A stretch of 64,000 nucleotides of DNA from Anagrus nilaparvatae (Eukaryota; Arthropoda; Insecta; Hymenoptera; Mymaridae), in NCBI GenBank assembly GCA_022575985.1, contig JAKSXM010000007.1:71361001-71425000 (forward strand). Reading direction: 5' to 3'. Under the pieces are notes generated by a model. It was not told the origin of the DNA, searched no databases, and worked only from the letters and a program-made list of their open reading frames with translations. Made by a program: the position numbers and the translations under genes. Shown here piece by piece: positions 1 through 14,194 of this stretch (position 1 is the stretch's first letter; each line of letters starts with the position of its first letter).

Positions 1-3000
1 GATATAAAGCAATTTACGGTTTCGAGAATTAAGTGACTAACAGATTTATTGTATGAGGGAAATGTATTTCTGAGACAGAAACGTGTATTTCTTTTGGATT
101 TAATTTAACCGAAAATTTTCAGTTTTTCAAAATAAGTATTATTTTAGCCTTGAAATATCAATTATTGTTTTAACCGATTAAGAGTTTTCGCTTACCCAAA
201 ATATGGGTACCTAACCCAAACTTTTTGGGATTTTCAGCCAGAGAAATTTTTGATTCACTCTATACCTGCAGTCTTTTTACGAAAACTTTCGGGCTTTACC
301 CAAACCATATTTTCTGTAAAAAGTCCGAACTTTCAGTTACCCGACCCTAAACTTCGAAAAACCGAATACCCTTATTAAAAATTAAATTCTGTTTCAAGTA
401 AAAATTAAGATTATACCAGTTATTGTTTATCTTGTAAATTTGAAATATAATTAAGTTCGAATAAATCACACCTAGATGGCGTTATAATTTCTCATACAAG
501 AAATGTATTTTATGCTGTATATAAGTCGCGTATGTAACAATAGTACTAAATAATTAAAAATACTATCTCTACAAAATCAATTTGGATTATTTTATTTTTC
601 TATATTTGTAAATTATAAAAGTGAGTAATCTTCAATTTCAGATTTTATTATTTTGTTGAGTGCATCTATTTAAACTTGTATATAATCATTTTCAGCTTAA
701 TTTCAACATCTGTTAAGTCTGTGATTCAATCATAATCAACAAACGTAACAATTTAACTCTTTTATCCCTAAAAATTCGCATTAGTACCCAAAAAACGAAT
801 ATCCATTTGGTCCAAAAACATTCACTTAGGCAATAAAAACGTCCATTTAAACTTAAATGAAATAAAAACACTTTTCATAAAGTTTCAATAAATAAAGAAA
901 ACTTTTCCAATTGCACAAAATTTATATACTACATTCAGTCAGTACTTTTCTTTCAAGTCACGCAAGTCTCAGAATTTATTAATGATCATGAAACGAAAAA
1001 AATAAAGAAAAAAAAAAAATACTTCAAGAGAGCTTTATACTTTATTGTATACGTATTTACTTCATTTATTTAAAGAAATTCAAGTCTGCAGTACACAGAA
1101 GATTGATTAATGCAGAATATTAAAATAAAATATCAAAATTTTAATTATACAGAAATTGTTAAGAGTATTAAATGAAATTAAAATCAATAACTCATAAAAA
1201 GCAACAAATTTGAAATTTACACAAGCTTTTAAACGAGGTTTTTAATCTTCTTCTCTTGACAATTCTACAACAACAAAAGGAGAAAATAAGATATTTAGAA
1301 TGTGTACCTAGCAAGTTTAAATGAAAATATAGATCCAAAGCCATCAGTATAAATAGCGATACACAAGCAAACTACATTACGTTTGCAAAAAGGAAATGAA
1401 TCTACCTATATAAACAAATGTATATCCGGTAAGACACGCGTTTATTTTACTTTTCTATGTTATTTGTGACGTCACGCTCTATGGGGTAAAAACACATTTT
1501 TTTTACTAAGCACACCTGCTTCCTTAACAGCTGTTTTTTTTTCGTCATCGATCGTTTTTCTTATATAGATTTTCAATCTTGATTCAAAAAAGATATTAAA
1601 TCCTCTTCACCATTGCTATTTATCACCTGTAATAATTTTGGACCCCAACGTAAGTAAGAAATGAAAAATTCACACCGTTATTTAATTTTATATATATGGA
1701 ACAAATATAAATACTTTTTACATCAATTATGAAAAAATTTATCGATCGAGAGGTGGAATTGTGAAAAAATTTTTTTATTTTGGCACGTATAACGAATTAT
1801 TTTGAAAACGTGAGAATTTTAACTTTTGCAACTGAATTTCTCTTTATAAAGAATGGTCATCTATTCTAGTTTACTTAACTAGACGTTACAAAATTTGGAT
1901 TTATTAACTGTTATTTGTATCAACTAAAAATTCGAATCTATAGGAGGATCTTTACGCATGAAATTTATGAGTTTTTGAATTATAATTCAGTATCTAAGGT
2001 GTGATCAATTTTAAATTTTTAATTACGAAAACATAAATTTTAATGATTTAGTATCCGTAACAAAATTTTTTTAAATTATTTTCATTTCTTTAATCTTCTT
2101 ATGTTTATTCAGCTTTTTTTTTAAAAATATTATTCTATAGCTTTTGACATTTTTTTTAAAAGACACAGCATAAATATTTTATTATTTTTACAAGCTTGTC
2201 GAGCAATTCAAAAAAAATTCTTTACAAATTTATCTTACTTGAATAAATGAATAAACCAGAATTACTTATTGTTTAAAAATACGAAGAAAAAATTTAAATG
2301 CATAAAAAACGTAGTAAAATTGATTTAAATTAAACTATTTTAGAAATGAAAGTTCATCAGGGAGTTTTTTTTCTAAATACTAAGAAGAAAAAGACTAAGA
2401 GGATTTCGAGCTCGTTGCAGGAGCTTGGGTCAAGTTGTCCAGAGGGAATACTATAATTGCATTGTCTTGTTTATTTTGTAGATAATCTGTTTGTTTGTGG
2501 AGTAAACGGTTTTATAAAAGAACTCGATTATATAGATTCAGCCAATCAAAATTCAGGCTAAAATCTTGTATCAAGATTTTGTTATTTGAGATATTTGTTA
2601 AGTTTGTTGTAATTTGAGAGGTAATAAGACTTGTTAATATTATAAGGTAATAGAATTTTTGAGTTTTTAGGTCCAGGATGTCCATTTAATTTGGTGAAAT
2701 TTAAATAATCGAATGTACTCTAAAAAAATTTCCTCACATATTACAACGACTTTCATGAAAGAATGTAACCTGATGCCTGGGAACAACTAAGATGCCTCAA
2801 TTTCTGACTGTCTCATTAATTTTCATGATATTTCATTGAATGACTTTTCAATTAACCATAATTAATATTCATAATATTTTTTTTCTTTTCAAGATAAGTA
2901 CTTGAATTAATTGCTGTCAGTAGTACTTCTTATTCTAAAGACTCATCAAATCAATAACTTATCTTTCGAGTTTCTTTTCATAAATTGATAGCTGAATAAA

Positions 3001-6000
3001 ATTTTTACAAGGCATCTTTTTTTTTATAAAAATTTTTCTCATTAGCTTTTCTAGAGTCTAGTAAGACTTCTTCTTAAAAGATCATCTTATTACATAGTTA
3101 GCCAAAAGAGTAGTTTCAAGTTTTATTTGATTTAATAGTTCAACTCTACTTCTTTTGTAACTTTGAACTCATTTTTATCTGGAAAAAAGTTACATCGTGA
3201 CATTCTCATTACGGCTATTATTAAACTGCTGCATAATTTATGAACTCTGGATTTTTTCTATTTTTAATTTTATAAATTAGCAAAACTTTTTTTGGGTTAA
3301 CCCAGATGGAATCTTTTTAATTTTTAATCGAAGCTCCTATAAAAGCTGAGGAATCTTAATTTTGTTTTAAATTTGTATTTATTTTTAAATATTTTAGTAT
3401 TATAAACTTCTGTTGCTAAAACTTTTCAAATCACATGCTTATCAAGCTATGCTATAAGATTTCTTTTATGTTCCTGAAAATTTTTTTTTCTTACTCTCCA
3501 AACTCTATTCTTATATTATATCTTCAGCTTTAAGGCTAAAACTTGACAAAATAATAACTCAATGTCAGTTCCATTTTTGAAAAATCGATAATACCACAAT
3601 AATTTACTGCTTAGCTTAAATTTGCAACACTAATATTATTTATTACCTGAATGACCAAAGTAGTCTACACTGTAAAAAGTAACTTTCTTGCATTAACAAA
3701 AAAATTAGAACTTTTTCGAAAAATTAGTAAATATTCGAAAAAAATCGTAAATTTATTAAATTTAATATATTAACGAAAAATTCGAGTATTCTCGATTTTT
3801 TTTTTGTGAATTCATGAGAAAAATTGATAATTTACAATTTTTTTTCGGATATATACAAAATTTTTTGAAAATCTACCAATTTTTCGAAAAAATTCTATTT
3901 TTTTTGTAAATCTAAGAAAGTTACTTTTTACAGTGTAGAATTTTAAATTATCTAAAAGTTCTAAACCCAAATCTAAAATTTTGAAACAAACGACTCTTAA
4001 AAAATCCCTAAATCAGTCTATTACACCCTTTAGTATAAAAAAAGCAATTCCGATTGATGTTTAGCAATAACTCAGTGATTTTCAAATAAGATAGGAATTC
4101 ATACGTTTTTTTTCTAAATCCCTCTAAATTCATTCCATATCTTACAAAGTTAATCCATGTATATCACATGTCAATCTATACTTTTTGTTTAAAAAAAATG
4201 TATAACTTTAAAAACTTATCAATCAATAAATCAAGTGAAAATTCAAGTAATTTATATAGATTTTGCAACTTTATTTTTTAGCATAAATTTTTGAATCCCA
4301 TAATTATGATTGCTTACCACGTTATATTTAGAGAAGATCAATAACAAAAGATAAAATATCGATTTAACATTTACACCTGCTTAATAACTCGTTAATAATT
4401 TCGCAAAATCAAGAGATAATGAACAAAAATTAATATACATAAAGTAATCAATAAAATTATCCATCATAAAAGCAGACAAATCAAAAAAGTAATAAGCTTA
4501 AAAAAAAAAAAATTTTTTTTACGGACAGTTAAATTCTCTTCATAAATTCATAAAAGTCTTTATTTTTATAAAAAATCCCTTATGGACTTGTCGTTTGGCA
4601 ATTTATCGCTCCTGTTTTTATTTATACCAATTGAATAGATCAGCTCACACCCTCTTGACTATGATATATACATATAACCACACTACTACTGCAAATTAAC
4701 AGATGCATCAGTATACCTTTATCAACTTTTTGTCTTCGACTCCCAAGAGACACGATATCTCAACCCCCTCAATCGTGTGTATAAAAAATATAAAAAATAA
4801 GGGTCTTGTGTACGGTCAAGTATTGTTAGGTTGTTATTTTGGTACATATCGTGCACTTGTTACCTTATTGTGGCCACAAAAAAAAGGAAATTTATTGTAT
4901 ATTCACTCGTATAATGTATGTATGGAACTTATTCTACCCCTTACTGTGTGCAAAATATAAAAGTTTTATCCTTTTTACTTTTTAGTCTATATGTAAATTG
5001 GATTAGAGATAAAGAGAAAGTAAACTTTTCACATTTATTTATAGTGTTATTTATTTACTTTTTTTTCTAATCAAATTAAAGTGTTTTTTTGATTTTAGGG
5101 GAGTAAGGGGTATTTTGGACAATTTTTTTTAAATTCATTTTTTTAATTAGCCAAATTCTTGTAAAAAGTGTATTACATCACAAAAATTTAATAAATTGCA
5201 TACGAAACTCTAAGAATTCACCTTATAAAGTAAAAGAATGAGAGAGGATCTTTGAAATTTGTTTCAAATTTCAAACGCAGTAACTTAACCATGTAATTTA
5301 AATACATAAATTACTTAAATATTCAAACAACTACCTGACAGTATATCATATTTTTTGATGGCATGTAATTAATATCAAACTGAAAATTAATTACAAATTT
5401 CAAAAACACAAAAATTTTAATATATTTTATGAAAATTACTAATTTATTCATCACTAAATTTTTGCGAGGGTGCAATGATCTTCAACGAACTTACTCGGAT
5501 TCAGTTTCGAATAAAGTAATACCAATTTTACCAAAATCATCATTTTTATATTAAATTCCCCCGTATTCGATTTGAAAAGAATAATCATAAAATAAATAAA
5601 ATATTTTAAGAAGAAAAATTAAATTTTCGTCACGAATTTTTCATCCTATAAATTATACAATTTTTTGATAAAGATATATAAAATAACAGCTGCATCACTT
5701 TCAATTTTTTTTTATTTTACGGAAGAGAAGATCAGCTATAAGAAAAAAAAAATAATAAAAAGAAGCTGCATACATTTGATCGAGAAAAAAAGCGGATATA
5801 TTCATAAAAATATTTGAATTTATAGCGAATCCTTATAAAATAAAAGGAATTTAGAGAAGCGTGGCAGTTTTTAAATTATATAATAAACGCGTGCTGCGCA
5901 TCCAAAAAAAAGCCCAAAAAACCACCTTCACGTATTTTTTTTTTCCAATATTGTAATCTTTAAAAATTTAAGTATGTTCGATGCTTCTTTCTTTTTTTTG

Positions 6001-9000
6001 GTCCAGGTTGATTTTTTAAACATCTGCCGGCAGCTGCAAAACAGGACTACGTTATTATTATTATTATAGGTGTATTGTAATAAGAATATCAAGAAAGAAA
6101 AAGAAGAAGCAAAAAGGCAGGTGATCTTTATAATACTTCTTGATTTCTTTTATAGTTTTTTACCTACCCTCCCCTCTTTCTCTCTTTTTCCTTTAATTAT
6201 ACGCGTGTCTTTTTAGCCGAAAAATATTTTTTTTTTGTGTTTTCTACTCACGTACTTTTTTGATTTTCAAATTGAATTAGTTATGTGCTTTGTCATTTCA
6301 TTATGGCAGTCAGTTTTGTAATTATTATTTTTTTCAAAATTAACTAGAATTTTTATCTCCTAAAAAAATTTATATCAAAGATTGATGGCTAAAGTGTCAA
6401 AATTTTTTCGAAATTAGAGCCAAAAAATAATAAATTAAGACGATAAATTTATCTTTAAAAAAATAAATAATGATAAAAAAATTTTTTTAAACACAAACAC
6501 AGCTGTACGATTTTTACCTACACGAGGAAGCCGAATACATTAAAAAAGACGTCCGACCTGAAAATTATCATAAGGCACGCGCGGACACGAGCCCCAAAAA
6601 AAAAATCAACTTTTTTTTTATAATAACATTTGTATACCGACCACACGAAACAGATAAGATCATCAATCTGCTTTTTTTTGGGTATGCGAGCAGCTCATTA
6701 AATATTATCATTATTTATAAAGCCAAAAAATTCCGTGGCTTGTATTATTATAACTTTTTTTTTTATTACATATAATTTAGTTTTTTTAAAACTTCCTTTT
6801 TCAAATTTTAAGACGCATAAATTACTCTTGAGAGGCTTTCTTCATGTTTATTTTATGAGTGTCAATTGATGATGCACGAGAATTTCGGACGAAAAATAAT
6901 TAGTTTTCGTGTTTTTTAAGTAACCTATTAAATTGTGTCCAGTTTTTCAATGCGAATTTTATCTCGAATTTATAATTAACCAAGTTTGAAACACTTGTTG
7001 CGGTGGAATTAATTTTTGCTTTTACATAAAATTTGCTTAATTTCAGACGAATTGAAGGAGAATTTAGGGTAGGTTGGAACACTTTTTACTTAGATTCTAC
7101 AAAATTTAAATTTTTTTCTCAAATTAACTGCTAAAAAATTAAAATCTGTCAAATTGCACATGTACCAGATTTATGACCTATTTACATGTTTAATGTCTGA
7201 CTTTTATCTATCTTATTCCAAAAAAAAAATTCGCAAAATTAGCTACCTCTATAAAAATTCCAAAAAGTTGTATCTTTATTCAAATTGCATACTAAACGAA
7301 GCCCTTTTTGTTTTATAGCATTTGATATTGTAATCTTAAATTTAATGTTCTTAATGAAATACGTAAAATATTATAACTCGATATCTTAACTTTATGCTTG
7401 AGTTAAAGACAAAACCCCATTAACCTCTTACTCGAAACCATAAAATATTTTACTATGCACTAATTTTTAGATCCCTCGGAATTTATTTTAATTTATTTAA
7501 CCGAATGTACCAGCAGCTAATTAATTTTTTAAACGCAGAAAATTTTTCGTTTCCGCTGAAAAGAGTTAATCCGATTTCCTTCAATTAAAAATGACATACT
7601 TTTTTTATCGAGAGCTTTAAAAGCTTTTATAACAGTTCAGAGCTTTTACCACTTTTATAGAATTTATTAATTTCTAGCCATGTTATTTTTATAGCTAATT
7701 AATTATTGAAAAATAGTAACAAGAAAAAAATTAAAAAACACTTTTATCGAATTATAAAAAGTTTGTATAGAAGAACACTCGTAAAACTTAATGAAAATAA
7801 AAAGCTGAATTGATGCAATACAAAGTTGGAGTCGTAAAAGAAAAAAATTTTCTTTTCAATTTCTATTTATTCTTAAAGTTATATAATGTCAACTTGTAAA
7901 AGAAATAAAATAAACTAATTACATTAAGTGACTCAAGTTTTTACTGCTCAAATTAGTAAGCAATAAATTGAAAATTGAAATTTTCTAATTTACCTCTTAA
8001 ATATTAAATTTTCCAATTTTTCTAAAATCAATCATAAATTTTCCATAATCATAAATTAAAACCTGTCGAATGCTTATTTATAAAATAATTATAAATTCGA
8101 ATCCACTATTTATAATAATCAAAAAAATATATTTAAAAGAGAAAATCTCTCTCTCTTTGACGTCTGGTTTCTATTGTTAGAAAAATATTTTTTTTGTGTT
8201 TTGTTTGTGCAGATATCATACCTGGAGGTATTTTTTTGAATACAAAGAAAAAGGGCAGTGAAAGTTACCTTATGGTGATTTCTTATTCTAAAAAATTTTT
8301 TATGTTACTGTTATATTGTACGAGGCAAATTGTAGGTGGTATTTTTTTTTATATTTTTTTGAATAAAATTTCTTTTTTTTGTGTATTTAGTTAAATGCAA
8401 GAGAATTTTCTTGTTTTTTTAATTATTATTTATTTTTATGCAGAAAAAAGAAGAATGCATTTAGATGAAAATTTTAATTATTCAAATGTTTTTGAATAAA
8501 TCCGGATGTTTTGTAATGGTCTTGCTTAATTGATTTATTCTTTATTCATTTTGGACTTTGGTGGTTCAAAAAAAAATTAATAAAAAAGTCATTTTTAGTC
8601 AAAATGAGGCACATTTGTAAAAATTTTACGACTTTTTTCTTAGAACCCCCCAAAAAAATCAGATTTTTTACTTCGCAATTTAAATTTACTTAGTGTAAAC
8701 ACACACCCTAAACCTACATCAATATTTTCTCACAAAAAGCTGAATAAATTTCGTTAAACAGTGTATAAATAACCATAAAAGTATAAAATTTCAGTATAAA
8801 GGAATTTACTTTTTTTACTTTAACAAAACTGGCATCCCTCATAGACACAATATTCTTACATACGAGTTTTACGGTGAGAACCAATGAAGAAAAAATAAAT
8901 ATCGAGAGAAGAGACGATGAACCTAGCCATATACGGAAGGAAAAGTCCTCTTCGTTTTCATAGGCAAAAAATAAAATGAAAAAAAGGTGACTTTTATTTT

Positions 9001-9497
9001 GTTCGAACGTAAGATATGCAGACACATATCATTCTTATAAAATAAACACTCACACGAATATACTTGCATTTCCGGTATAAATATGATATTTATCTGTTAA
9101 ATATTTCTATAAAAAAAACTCAAATTTTATACTTTATTACGTATTTTAATATAAAAATTTAAATTTCATCTTTTTTTGCGGTTAATTTATTAAAAAATTC
9201 TTGAAAAAAATTTATTTTTTTATGATTTCTTAGTAAGTTTTTTATTACTTTGAATTTCTGGAAATATCATAGTTCACACAAAAGAATCAATTACTATAAA
9301 TCATTAATTTCTTTTAAAGGCATTTTTTACAGCTAAATACCAATACATAAAAAAAATCGTGTTTATAGCGCGCGAGAAAAATTTATTTTCAAACAAAAAT
9401 TATTAAGCGAAAGCTAATCCTCGACATATAAATCCTTTTCGAACAATTTGTTAAAAAAAAGATATATTTATGTAATGAATAAAAAATCGTGACTTAC
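1..9497. other. Non-coding; mostly large intron of big brain
   Basis: No exon that I can support. The second big brain exon ends at 9498 with a consensus donor and phase 2, and no further MIP-family exon (the second NPA half or C-terminal tail) was recognised to its left. This stretch is therefore best read as intron plus possibly unrelated intergenic DNA. Small open frames at 4703-4960, 6900-7082, 8194-8394 and 8714-9025 are low-complexity, lack family resemblance and look like chance in A/T-rich DNA. A small MITE lies at 3668-3935. Confidence 0.6.
3668..3935. mobile_element. 268-bp MITE with perfect TIRs and TA duplication
   Basis: A perfect 25-bp inverted repeat (3665-3689 versus 3914-3938) begins CTACACTGTAAAAAGTAAC. 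Reading the outer TA (3666-3667 and 3936-3937) as a target-site duplication, the element itself starts CACTGTAAAAAG and ends CTTTTTACAGTG, as in Tc1/mariner-type MITEs. The interior is A/T-rich and also folds on itself. There is no coding capacity. Confidence 0.75.
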
Positions 9498-10127
9498 CCA
9501 TAAAACATCGCAGTACCAGCGATACCACCACCACATTGTGCAGTAATGTACAAAATCGCTCTTAATGGTGAAATCTTTTTTCCCATTGTGAATGCTATCG
9601 ATACTGCCGGGTTAATGTGTGCACCTGTCAAAATTAATTAATGCATTTTTCTTTGCTTTTTAAATAATCAAGTTTTTAATTTATAAAAAAGACTTTTTAT
9701 ACTAACCACTGACATGTCCAAAAATTAAATTAATTGCAGCTACGGAAAGACCAGTTGCAATTGCAGTTGACACTGTGACTAAATTATCAGAGCCCGAATT
9801 GTAACTTGATTTTAGTGAATTAAACGAAGGGCCTAAAGTGAATGTAGAACCTGAAGTAAATGAAGCACCTGATACTATCAGTGCAAATATAAAAGTTGCC
9901 AAACATTCAACAGCAACTGCTCTCCATAATTCAAGACTTCTTGCTTCGTTTGACATTGGTGCTTTTCGCATTTGTCGAGAATTGTTATTTATTGGATGTC
10001 CTATGTGACCATGACCTCCGTGGCTTATTCCACGATTGTGTGATTGTTCTCTCATTTCTGATATTTTTGTCAATAAACTTACGATGTGATTATCTAAATC
10101 TTTTGTTGGATTTACAGTATTTGTCAT
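9498..10127 (-). CDS. bib: Neurogenic protein big brain, N-terminal exons (partial)
   Basis: A membrane channel of the MIP/aquaporin family; in Drosophila, big brain promotes Notch signalling in neurogenic ectoderm and conducts cations rather than water. Exon 1 is 9707-10127 (140 codons plus 1 nt) and exon 2 is 9498-9624, joined in phase 1 by GT/AG borders. The cytoplasmic N-terminus has a His/Gly/Asn-rich stretch (about residues 29-50). The LELWRAVAVECLATFIFALIV segment (about 65-85) is transmembrane helix 1. Exon 2 carries the first half-helix motif AHINPAVS with its NPA triplet, then the ISPLRAILYITAQCGGGIAG motif, which is very close to big brain. The ATG at 10127 starts a frame matching the family N-terminus. 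The donor after exon 2 is GTAAGTC in phase 2; the rest of the protein (second NPA, long C-tail) is not visible in the window, so this is an incomplete gene. It could be another insect MIP, but the Asp/His-rich N-terminus (DNHIVSLLTKISEMR) favours big brain. Confidence 0.85.
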
Positions 10128-10379
10128 AATTTTTATTTTTCAAATTTTTGAAAAAAAATCACTTTTTCATATAATTCAAAAATGAAAAGAAAAGAACAAA
10201 AAATAATAATCACTTTTTTAATAAATTATAATCACTTTACATAATTAAATATTCAAGATATGTAATTTAGTATGCACACACAAGAAAAAAAAAATATCAC
10301 AGACAAAAATTTTTACAGGGTTCACACGATGGGGACAACATGGAAAAAAAATTTATATTTTTTTAAGGGAAGTAGAAGA

Positions 10380-10530
10380 AAAAAAGGGCAAATGATGTTG
10401 CCTCAACGGCAACGCGTTCTCGAGTGTGCCGGTATAAAAACATAAACCGAAAGAAGAGGCGCGCTTTTTCTTGCGCCGCGCGCTGAAATTTTGGACACCC
10501 CCACCGCCCTCCACTTCTTCCCTTGCCTAT
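10380..10530 (-). promoter_or_regulatory. GC-rich island upstream of big brain
   Basis: A visibly GC-rich patch in otherwise A/T-rich DNA, including CGCGTTCTCGAG, GGCGCGC, GCGCCGCGCGC and CCCCCACCGCCCTCC. It lies about 250-400 bp upstream of the big brain ATG, on the side where a minus-strand promoter or 5' UTR would be. No core promoter element could be fixed on the minus strand, so the promoter reading is inference from position and composition. The open frame crossing it has no recognisable protein content. Confidence 0.35.
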
Positions 10531-11468
10531 ATTATATTTTATTATTATTTTATTTTTTAAAACTTTTAAAAATTTTTTTCGATGCATCTGTCCTAAAATT
10601 CGTATATGTATAATATGTTAAATGTAACAGGGAACTGACATCAGGCATGTAAAGAGATCTAAGAAAAAGATGCGCTTATGGAGTTTTTGAAAAAGACCCG
10701 CTTTTTTTTCTTTTTTAAAGCTATTATTTTAAATACTTGTCTGCATTTATTTATTATTTTATTATATTTTATTAAACATACATGTACAAAATTCATGTAC
10801 ACGAATATATACGGAATAACCCAAGTAATTTTGTCGAAGAAAAAAATTTTTCGAACATTTTATTTAGTATTAATCTAATAAATTGTCTATGAGATTTGTA
10901 ATTTAGCTACTTTTGTAAAATTTTTTTGGATTAAATTTTGGGAAACTTAAGTTTTTGTAATATTGTAAAAATGATTTTGACCCTTTCGGGTATTGGCCTT
11001 ATTTTATAACAAAAATGATTGTACATAAAATGGGGTTTGTCGTCGTTACCCCTTTTACAATTCTCAGCCAATTTTTTTGAAACTTATCCAGCAAATAGTA
11101 TAATTTTTACCTTTGAGCCCAGAAAATTTGGTATCTTATATTTGATGGGTCACTTACTTGAAATTCTCATTCCGGTGCCAAGTACCTAATTAGCTGAAGA
11201 ATAAAAAAAAAAAAATTTCTGATCAGTGGCCCGAAAACACGTAATTTCCGGCCGCCGTACTACTAAGGTTTTCCTCGGAAGGTAATTTACTTGCGATTTG
11301 GGCCATATTCTATTATTTTCTCGACACGAGCCGTAAATATACTATTGACTTACCATTAAATTAACTTTGATGTTTTGCATCTGTTTGAACTTCATAAATA
11401 ATATCAAAGAAAAGCTAATGTATATTTTTGTAAATAATAGTAAAGGAAATCATCTCAGACCCTTCCGG

Positions 11469-11930
11469 TTTTCCACCAACACCAAAAAGTAACCTATATT
11501 TATGTGAAATTCGCTTCATTACAACCTTAGCCAAAAATTTGTGGCATTTAAATTTTTTAGCAGACACCCCATGGGGGTTGTTTTGCCTCTTTTTTGAAGG
11601 GGCAAAAGAAAATTGTATAAAAAGCGGTTAAAATCAATTAATTTAGGCATTCTTAAACGAAAAGGTGAATATGGATTTTATAATTAAATTAATGCACTCC
11701 TTTCAAGTTACAACCCTTAGAAGTTTGATTATACTCTAAGTATTTCATTCGAAAAAATCAAAGTTTTAAGGGCTGTTTAAATGCCACAACTTTTTGGGCT
11801 CTATTTTCTTGCAAATATACGAAAATTAACTTTTACCAGTACTACCTTACAGTTTTAGTACTACTTTATAAGGTAGTACTGAAGCGAATTTCTCAAAGAT
11901 TGAGGTCACTTTTAGGCGTTAGTGGAAAAC
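11469..11930. mobile_element. 462-bp imperfect inverted-repeat element (MITE)
   Basis: The left end starts GTTTTCCACCAACACC and runs to GTGAAATTCGCTTCA near 11519. The right end (from TGAAGCGAATTTCTC near 11880 to 11930) is its imperfect reverse complement, giving arms of about 50 bp with roughly four-fifths identity by eye. The interior has a hairpin of GTACTACCTTA and TAAGGTAGTAC type near 11840-11880. No ORF and no clear target duplication. Confidence 0.55.
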
Positions 11931-12126
11931 TGTTAATTACCTTATTCTGATGTAATGATTTCTTCTACTACAATATCAATTTTTAGAGTCAAAACTGAAA
12001 TATTTAGTCGCCCTTTTCAAAATTGTCCTCTTTTTTATTGAAACAAAATTAAACCTTTTTCAGAAAAAATCTTTTTGCTTTAAATATTAAAATTTTTCTA
12101 ATACTGATCTAAAAAATACACTATTA

Positions 12127-12479
12127 ATAATAACACTTGTAAATTTACACAAACAAATAGTTTATTTTCGAAAAATTAGTAAATTTTCGATAAAAATTGT
12201 AAAAGTTAATTTTCGTATATTTGCGAGAAAATCGAAAATTTTCGAATTTTTTTTTTTTTAATTTAAGAAAAAAGTTCTAAAATAATAATTTTTTGTCGTA
12301 AATTTAATGAAAAAGAATTGTAAAATTTAAAATAAATATAGTGTGAATTTATATTAAAAAAAATCAGATTTTGTCGTAAATTTTTTAAAATTAGTAAATT
12401 GACAATTTTTATCGATGATTTACTAATTATTTTGTAAATGAACTATAGTTTCTTTATAAATTTACATTATTTACAATAT
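12127..12479. mobile_element. Degenerate A/T-rich inverted-repeat element
   Basis: GTAAATTTACACAAACAAATAG near 12138 pairs imperfectly with the reverse complement of the sequence ending near 12479. The inner parts (TTTTCGAAAAATTAG and its counterpart near 12410-12430) also pair. It resembles the interior of the 3668-3935 MITE, so it may be an older relative. Ends are approximate. Confidence 0.4.
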
Positions 12480-14194
12480 TAGCATTACATTTTATGTAAC
12501 ATACCATCAGAGTTAAAAAATTCTAAAAAATAGTCTGCAAAACTAATATATTTTAAATCGAAAAAATTTAGACATTTTCAAATTCAACACAAACCGAAAT
12601 AAATGGGCTAAGAATCTCAAAATATTAAAATAGAATAAAAAATTCCATTATCTACCTTAAATATCTCAGTGACAAAAAGAATCAAAATTTCATATAAATT
12701 TCAAGTCTGAAATTATTTGCATTAAACAAAAAATTGCAATGTCAAAATAAACTGGATCTATTCATATACAGTAAATAGGTGCATGTATTTGTTACAAAAG
12801 ATTTTCTTTTAAATAGAGGTATACCTGCGATTATCCTTATGGTTGCACTCGTGATCTTGCCTGCCAATATTCTTCTTTTTTTTTTGTATTCTCAGATTGT
12901 ATGAAGCTCTAAAATGCATTATATTATTAACGTAAAATTACATACCCATATCTTACATATGCGGAAGAACAAAAAAAGAAAAAAAAAATAACGGCGAATT
13001 TTCTTGAAAAAAAGAAGTTATTATGAAATGACGATAAAATATTGTCGTGAAAATGTTATTAAGATTATTTTTGAAAATTTTTTTTATCTATACTCTACTC
13101 GACTTTTATCTAACAAAATTGTCTGGAAAAAACATTTTCGTTTCGCACAAGTATTTTTTGAGTGTGCTAGAAATGGTGAATTTACTGCAAACAAATAAAT
13201 TGTAAAATAAAAAAAATAAAAATACTGTGTGAATTCGCAATTTTTTGAAATTTTATAAAATTCGTTTGTAAATTTCAAACATTTTTTCTCACAGTTTGGA
13301 TAATTGATTAAAAAAAATAAATTTAGAATTTTAAAATTTTTCAAATATAAGAAGGTAAATTAAAGAAAATCAAAATTATCTTAAAAATTAAAGAATTTCG
13401 GCAGATATTTTTTGAAATAAAAGCAATAAAGTCTATAATTTAATTTATAATTATTCACACAAAACAGTAGATAATTAAGCTAAAACCTTTTATAGAGCTT
13501 TAAAAAAATTTACGTCTAACTGCAAAATGACACATTAAGATTTAAAACGATTTCGGCGCTTTTGTGTATAAAAATTTATCGGATAAAGATGTACATAATT
13601 CACTTTTTTTTAATCCAGAGAATCTACTAATTAAACAATTTTTGAAATACTGTTAAAGAATTCAAAATATTTCAAACAAGTATAAAAACAATGGGAACTG
13701 GCAAGCAAATTTATGTGGTGTACCTATAAAACACATTTTTTTTTTTATTTTTCTGATTGGCCTATTAAAGGGTGCTTTGAGTGAGTGTTAAAAAATGAAC
13801 AACAAAAAATATTCATCAGTTTGTTTGCGGACATTAATTTTAGTTTTAGATTTTTAATACCTTTCCGGACAAGTTAATGGGAGTGTTACGCAGCCCCTGT
13901 CAATTTTTCTGTGAGAGTTTATTTTTTAAGCGCAGATAATACAGTTTACGACAGTCTAAAAATTTCATAATTTGTTTTTTTTTTTTATTTGGAGACTATA
14001 TTTTTTTTGAAATGATTTTTTTAAACTAAAAGTAGCGATGGGTATTATATAGGAATACATCTTAAAACTTAGTGACGAAAATGGCAACAGATAATTTTGG
14101 CTAACTTAAAGCTCATTGTTATCCATCAAACTATTTTGGCCTTTGGGCCTCGTTTTTGCTCATTTTTGCTACCATTTACTGTATTTATTAAACT

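Noticed and set aside
8714..9025. 103-aa minus-strand frame rich in Phe/Ile that looks membrane-like
   Set aside because: No MIP motif, no splice sites in phase with big brain exon 2, and composition expected from A/T-rich DNA.
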